A stretch of 64,000 nt of DNA. Origin: Trichormus variabilis 0441. GTDB taxonomy: Bacteria; Cyanobacteriota; Cyanobacteriia; Cyanobacteriales; Nostocaceae. Shown piece after piece: positions 60,315 through 64,000 of this stretch. Under the pieces are notes generated by a model that had not been told where the DNA came from, did no database searches, and saw only the letters and a list, made by a program, of their open reading frames with translations. Positions within the stretch are counted from its first letter, which is position 1; each line of letters starts with the position of its first letter. The DNA is taken from NCBI RefSeq assembly GCF_009856605.1, contig NZ_CP047242.1, positions 5,274,501-5,338,500 on the forward strand, read 5' to 3'. Position numbers and translations under genes: made by a program.

Positions 60315-60330
60315 GTAACAAATCCGTTAC
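60315..60330 (+). promoter_or_regulatory. Inverted repeat GTAAC-N6-GTTAC, possible NtcA-like site
   Basis: The half-sites GTAAC/GTTAC resemble those of NtcA, but the spacing is GTA-N10-TAC rather than the canonical N8, so the assignment is weak. A -10-like TATTTT follows at 60355-60360, 24 bases downstream. Confidence 0.4.
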
Positions 60331-60367
60331 AATATTTTATATGGGACAACAAAATATTTTTTTATAT

Positions 60368-60458
60368 TCAAGTTAACAAAATTAAAACTCAATATTTATA
60401 CATTTAATTGACATTTGGACTTCTCCTAATCACCTCGGTTACGTAGCCGGGGTTTTTT
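60368..60458 (+). ncRNA. Candidate small RNA ending in an orphan terminator
   Basis: Predicted from a promoter-like arrangement upstream and a good terminator at the end, with no reading frame between. A second -10-like TATACAT at 60397-60403 could start a shorter RNA of about 50 nucleotides. Just before the terminator stem lies an unpaired pyrimidine-rich CTTCTCCTAATC, a possible seed able to pair with ribosome binding sites. Confidence 0.45.
60433..60458 (+). terminator. Orphan plus-strand terminator
   Basis: Stem CCTCGGTT/AGCCGGGG with loop ACGT, followed by TTTTTT. On the minus strand no T run follows, so it cannot serve the downstream-facing diguanylate cyclase gene. Confidence 0.85.
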
Positions 60459-60474
60459 CGTCATTTATAGTAAT

Positions 60475-61362
60475 TCAAAACTTACTATTCACCACTTTCC
60501 AATCTTCACTCTCCACTTTCCAATCACACAATTCATGCTGCAATAAATTTTTACCTTTCTTTTTAGCCAAATACATTAAATTATCAGCAATTTCGATAAT
60601 TTCCGCTACTGATTTTGGCGGATTATTAAAAGTAATAGCACCAATACTAAAAGTTACCGATAAATTTTCCTTCTTCATTGAAGCTAGAAGAACTGTATGC
60701 AATCGGTGAAGTACTACTTCTGCTGATTCATAACTTGTACGCGGTAATAAAATAGCAAATTCATCACCACCAAGTCTAGCAATTACATCTATTTTACGTA
60801 GAGTGTTAGTAGTGCTTTTTGCTATTATTTGCAGCAGGCGATCGCCAAAACCATGACCAAACTGATCGTTAATTTGTTTAAAATTATCAACATCAACATA
60901 AGCTAGTGTGAGAGGTTCGCGGTGCCTCAAAGATTTTTCAATCTCGCTATTGACTATATCTAAAAAAAATCCTCTATTGGTCAACCCAGTGAGATTATCT
61001 GTACGTGCTAATTTCTCTAAGTTGATTAATGTAGTTTTTAGTTGTGAAAGCAGATGACTAACAAACAGAAAAAAACTTAAAATTACGAGTGCATTCCAAA
61101 AATGAATTAAAGGATGCAAATGATATTGATCTTGAATTTGATTAACAACAAGATTAGTAATATCACTGCTTACTGCTACGAAAAATCCTGTATGTTTGTT
61201 GACAAACCATGCAGCAATGCCAATGGGAAGTAAATATAAGATTGATACAGAAATTTCAGGAGAAATACAGTAGTTAATTAACCCTATGAGACTAACCGTA
61301 AATATACTTAATAAAGTTGAAAATGATTTAGGTTTAGCCTCTAATATTTCAATTAAACGCAT
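60475..61362 (-). CDS. Membrane diguanylate cyclase (GGDEF)
   Basis: Makes cyclic di-GMP from two GTP. From the ATG at 61362 (preceded by AGAGGG) it has 295 residues. Four membrane segments fill residues 18-105 and form an unnamed sensor. A short helix then leads to the GGDEF domain, with active site GGDEF at 198-202 and substrate motif DVDNFKQIND. The inhibitory I-site RKID (189-192) is present, so feedback inhibition is expected. An in-frame ATG at 61401 would add 13 basic residues. No EAL domain follows. Confidence 0.9.
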   Translation of the reverse strand: MRLIEILEAKPKSFSTLLSIFTVSLIGLINYCISPEISVSILYLLPIGIAAWFVNKHTGFFVAVSSDITNLVVNQIQDQYHLHPLIHFWNALVILSFFLFVSHLLSQLKTTLINLEKLARTDNLTGLTNRGFFLDIVNSEIEKSLRHREPLTLAYVDVDNFKQINDQFGHGFGDRLLQIIAKSTTNTLRKIDVIARLGGDEFAILLPRTSYESAEVVLHRLHTVLLASMKKENLSVTFSIGAITFNNPPKSVAEIIEIADNLMYLAKKKGKNLLQHELCDWKVESEDWKVVNSKF

Positions 61363-61929
61363 ATTCCCTCTTTTAACAGCCTTTTTAGTTATTTTTGACA
61401 AAACACCACGGCTGTTGTTATCGACACACCGTCCAGAATTTGTAAAATTTTAACACAAAAGTACCGAAATATTACTCTTGACAGACATTGATATTTTCAA
61501 GCTGGGTACATTGGCACTGAAACCATAGAGACTTGAGTCTTACTTCAGAACTTGTTTCCCTTTCACGAGCTTTAGCCTTTAGCCCTAGAGGTCGAAATTT
61601 AATCCAGAATGCTAAGTGATATATCCGTTAAAAGGACATTGCTAAATCATGGGATGAAATTGGAGGTATTGAAACCTCAAACTCCTTATGCTCACGGCGT
61701 TACATAAATAATCCCACATTTATGTAACACCGGGATTAAAGATATGTTTTTAGTATGAACTTCAGAGCAACTCTGTATTCATTATTGTGGTTTGCACTCT
61801 TAGTAGATTTTCTGCTATACTTATTCAAGTTCATACATAAAGCAACACCAAGCAGTAAAAAACATTTCTGTTGCTATAATAGTAGCTTGTGTATTAGCTT
61901 ACGGCTTCAGGAAACAAAGTCTTATAACT
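61363..61929. other. Intergenic region before tRNA-Gly
   Basis: No credible gene. A perfect 11-bp inverted repeat, GTTACATAAAT/ATTTATGTAAC, with an eight-base loop lies at 61699-61728. A 67-codon frame at 61755 runs into the tRNA and is not accepted. Confidence 0.55.
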
Positions 61930-62000
61930 GCGGGCGTAGTTTAGTGGTAAAACTATAGCCTTCCAAGCTATTAATGCGGGTTCGATTCCCGCCGCCCGCT
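61930..62000 (+). tRNA. tRNA-Gly (anticodon UCC)
   Basis: A 71-base cloverleaf. The acceptor GCGGGCG pairs with CGCCCGC, the anticodon loop CTTCCAA is closed by a five-pair stem (TATAGC/GCTATT region), and the T arm is GCGGG-TTCGATT-CCCGC. The discriminator is T and CCA is not encoded. It is followed by a terminator and an integrase gene, and its 3' half is the probable attachment site. Confidence 0.95.
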
Positions 62001-62010
62001 TTCATCTTAA

Positions 62011-62044
62011 AACCCTTGTGAGGTAAGCCTTACAAGGGTTTTTT
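62011..62044 (+). terminator. Terminator after tRNA-Gly
   Basis: Stem ACCCTTGTGAGG/CCTTACAAGGGT with loop TAAG, one mismatch, followed by TTTTT. Confidence 0.9.
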
Positions 62045-62070
62045 GTGTTTATAAGATACTTAATTTAATA

Positions 62071-62137
62071 GTACTTAAGTACCATATATGAACAAAAAAT
62101 TGGGTCTGTTTAGGGTAAATTGGGTGTAAATTGGGTG
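62071..62137 (+). repeat. Palindrome and direct repeats before the integrase
   Basis: A perfect 12-base palindrome, GTACTTAAGTAC, is at 62071-62082. TAAATTGGGTG occurs twice in tandem (62116-62126 and 62127-62137), and a third, related copy lies at about 62097-62107. The placement between tRNA and integrase suits recombinase or accessory-protein arm sites. Confidence 0.6.
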
Positions 62138-62178
62138 TAGCGAACTGATGTACTATAATCAGCTAAAAACAGTGTAAT

Positions 62179-63366
62179 ATGTACACCAAAACACCCAAAG
62201 GGAAAGTACCCAAGGGAAATGTCTCTATTATTGATTCCAATGGACGGCTACAACTACGATTTCGCTATGGAGGGAAAAGATACTATTTATCTCTTGGTTT
62301 ACCCGATACAAAAATAAGCCGTAAAGCAGCAGAAGCAAAAAAGAATCAGATTGAGTTGGATATTGCTTCAGGAAATTTTGATCCAACTCTGGACAAGTAC
62401 AAGCCTCAATCAGTGCTGAGTACCGTTGAACCTGACATTACACCCAAAGTTACACCCAAAATAACAGAACTTTGGGAAGGTTATATCAATTACAAATCAT
62501 CAAGCCTCAAGGAAACAACTAAGGGATACCACAATAGCTTCACCAAACTGTTCCAACGTTTAGGTGATATACCATTGCTGGATGCTCTTAAAGTGAAAGC
62601 AGAATTGGAGAGGATAACTACAGTAGGGCAAACCAAGCGGGCATTGATTCAACTTAATGCAGCTTGCAACTGGGCTGTAAAACATAAGTTGATTGACTCT
62701 AACCCTTATGTGGGAATGGCTAACGAGATGCCAAAGTACCGTTATCAATTGGAACCTAAACCCAATGCTTTTTCAGAACAAGAAAGAGAAAAAATTATTA
62801 AAGCATTTAAAGATCATCGGGGAAATTGGAACGGTAGAGGCTATACAGGCATCAGTTATAGTCATTATGCTTCACTTGTAGAATTTTTATTCCTGACAGG
62901 TTGTCGTCCATCAGAAGCAATTGGGCTTCAATGGAAGCACATAGCAGAGGACTGTGGTTATATTCGCTTTGAAGAGTCAGTGACAACATCGGGAAATGGT
63001 ATCCCTACAAGAGTACAGGGATCTAAAAACAACAAAAAACGGCAATTCCCTTGTTCAGAAAGATTAAGAAATTTACTGATATCTATAAAACCTGAAAATC
63101 CTTATTTAGATGATTTGGTTTTTCCTAGTCCAAAGGGAAAAGTAATCAACTACAACAATTTTTGTAATAATGCCTGGAATAGAATTGTTGACCCTATTAA
63201 ACCAAACACTACACCTTATAGTTGTAGAGATACCTTCATCACTATTCAGATTCTTAAAGGCGTTTCCGAATCAGTCATAGGCAAATGGTGTGATACCAGC
63301 GTTGAGATGATTGAAAAGCATTATGCAGATTATCTAAAAATGCTGAATTTACGTCCCATTGATTAA
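62179..63366 (+). CDS. Tyrosine-type site-specific integrase
   Basis: Phage-type recombinase, 395 residues, that should integrate and excise the element at tRNA-Gly. An N-terminal arm-binding/DUF4102-like part (FRYGGKRYYLSLG) and a SAM-like core-binding domain (about residues 95-185) precede the catalytic domain. The catalytic residues are R243 (GCRPSEAIGL), R350 and Y382 (KHYADYL). The box II His is replaced by Tyr: PYSCRDTF, Y347. From memory the same R-Y-R variant occurs in the heterocyst excisases XisA/XisC. It begins 179 bases after the tRNA. Confidence 0.92.
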   Translation: MYTKTPKGKVPKGNVSIIDSNGRLQLRFRYGGKRYYLSLGLPDTKISRKAAEAKKNQIELDIASGNFDPTLDKYKPQSVLSTVEPDITPKVTPKITELWEGYINYKSSSLKETTKGYHNSFTKLFQRLGDIPLLDALKVKAELERITTVGQTKRALIQLNAACNWAVKHKLIDSNPYVGMANEMPKYRYQLEPKPNAFSEQEREKIIKAFKDHRGNWNGRGYTGISYSHYASLVEFLFLTGCRPSEAIGLQWKHIAEDCGYIRFEESVTTSGNGIPTRVQGSKNNKKRQFPCSERLRNLLISIKPENPYLDDLVFPSPKGKVINYNNFCNNAWNRIVDPIKPNTTPYSCRDTFITIQILKGVSESVIGKWCDTSVEMIEKHYADYLKMLNLRPID

Positions 63367-63415
63367 TCTGTATAACTGGTTTTAATTAACAAACATTAGT
63401 AAAACGAAGAAAGTT

Positions 63416-64000
63416 ATGTACACAAAAAAGTTACTCTTACCCATGCCTTATGGTATTTCTCCTGTATCAATTTATTTTCATTCTAAAATTTTTATTCGTG
63501 GTGTTTTAAATGAACTTACATCTGAGGAAAAAAACCAAGATTTGATTCAAACAGATACAGGACGATTAATCATAAAGTATCGTCAGCTTGTAGTTGGAGA
63601 ATTTTATCGACAAATTATTGATAATAAATTTGCTAAATGGAATGTAGATAAAATATTAAAGCCGATAATTATGCCAGAGGTAGATTTATGGAAATCTGTT
63701 TATCAAATGCTTGAAAAAATGTCCAATCTCAACTCTTTCGCTACTCATCCTGCTCATTTGCTGCGTGAATTGGTAGAAGAGGGAGACCTTATGGTTTTTA
63801 TTGCTACTTACTCAGGCGGGAAACTGAGAGTTAAAAAGTATTTAGCTCTTAGACAACATCAAAACAGGGAACTCCAAGGATGCGAAAATCCTTTTGATCG
63901 AGAAGAAAGCCCTCATACATGGAAAATTATGGATTTGGCAATCAAGTTAGCAAATGTTGATGATGAGTTTAGGAAAAGATTTTATATGCCTGTTGTGGTA
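63416..64000 (+). CDS. Unknown element-borne protein, C-terminus cut by window edge
   Basis: From the ATG at 63416 the frame is open for 195 codons to the end of the window. Codon choice is AT-rich compared with the housekeeping genes and there is no HIP1 site, as expected for recently acquired cargo. The protein looks soluble and mixed alpha/beta (RLIIKYRQLVVGEFYRQII, HTWKIMDLAIKLANVDDEF). No family was recognised. It lies 49 bases after the integrase, probably in the same transcript. Confidence 0.7.
   Translation, partial: MYTKKLLLPMPYGISPVSIYFHSKIFIRGVLNELTSEEKNQDLIQTDTGRLIIKYRQLVVGEFYRQIIDNKFAKWNVDKILKPIIMPEVDLWKSVYQMLEKMSNLNSFATHPAHLLRELVEEGDLMVFIATYSGGKLRVKKYLALRQHQNRELQGCENPFDREESPHTWKIMDLAIKLANVDDEFRKRFYMPVVV

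Larger units (their letters stand above)
59899..60474. other. Intergenic region with small-RNA signals
   Basis: About 575 bases between two leftward genes. It holds the promoter of the large membrane protein gene, an inverted repeat (60315-60330) and a plus-strand terminator (60433-60458) that no plus-strand gene accounts for. Confidence 0.6.

Noticed and set aside
60315..60330. Canonical NtcA site
   Set aside because: The spacing is GTA-N10-TAC rather than GTA-N8-TAC, so it is reported only as a weak NtcA-like inverted repeat.
61755..61958. 67-codon frame before the integrase
   Set aside because: It runs through the tRNA-Gly gene, has no ribosome site and has a composition unlike a protein.

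Overview
The window is chromosomal DNA from a filamentous, heterocyst-type cyanobacterium of the Nostoc/Anabaena group. Evidence: dozens of HIP1 octamers (GCGATCGC); heptanucleotide short tandem repeats (GGGGATT/GGGGACT, TCAATAG, AACTGAC) in many spacers; and cyanobacterial marker genes (FtsH3-type FtsH, NdhH of NDH-1, cyanobacterial GshA, CruA-type lycopene cyclase, fused ThiO-ThiG, Psb34, NblS/Hik33 beside purD, a cyanobacteriochrome GAF protein). From memory the run gshA - trmL - LytM factor - ndhH - GAF photoreceptor resembles the alr3351-alr3356 stretch of Nostoc PCC 7120, but this window has additional genes inside it. I could not run a comparison.

Layout. 1-1.2 kb: an IS630-type transposase cut by the left edge. 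1.2-8 kb: ftsH, a secreted hypothetical, a class II histone deacetylase-fold hydrolase, gshA and trmL. 8-15.3 kb: a long leader and LysM-M23 (LytM) cell-wall factor, rsmH, an M48-TPR membrane protease and ndhH. 15.4-20.9 kb: a compact lipid-modification cluster, with an MprF-like aminoacyl-lipid synthase in a four-gene operon with three alpha/beta hydrolases, and a divergent gene for the MprF-like flippase domain. 21-26 kb: a single-domain DXCF cyanobacteriochrome, a MidA-type methyltransferase, a 31-residue membrane peptide, a beta-hydroxyacid dehydrogenase and a degenerate histidine kinase. 26.5-30 kb: a YraQ-type permease, its TIGR03943 partner and an Ig-like/propeller protein. 31-42 kb: a coiled-coil protein, a PurM-like protein, cruA, cimA, a ferredoxin, thiO-thiG and psb34. 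Both cruA and cimA carry in-frame insertions built from dispersed repeats. 42-46 kb: a TPR protein and a PEP-CTERM protein behind a perfect Zur box. 46-52 kb: hydrolase-sufE, folB and purD-nblS. 52-56 kb: a sugar-nucleotide epimerase, an SMR/ArnE-like transporter, a YqeG phosphatase and a DPPR-synthase-like UbiA protein, plus an old-yellow-enzyme remnant. 56-61.4 kb: a 1293-residue membrane protein, a probable small-RNA locus and a diguanylate cyclase. 61.9 kb to the right edge: tRNA-Gly(UCC) followed at once by a tyrosine integrase and AT-rich cargo, the left end of an integrative element.

Most genes are ordinary housekeeping or photosynthesis genes. The parts that most repay attention are the split MprF/hydrolase cluster, the minimal cyanobacteriochrome, the orphan terminator/small-RNA locus, the repeat insertions into enzymes, the UbiA-HAD-SMR-epimerase group and the tRNA-Gly island. 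All calls rest on reading motifs by eye; no similarity search was run.
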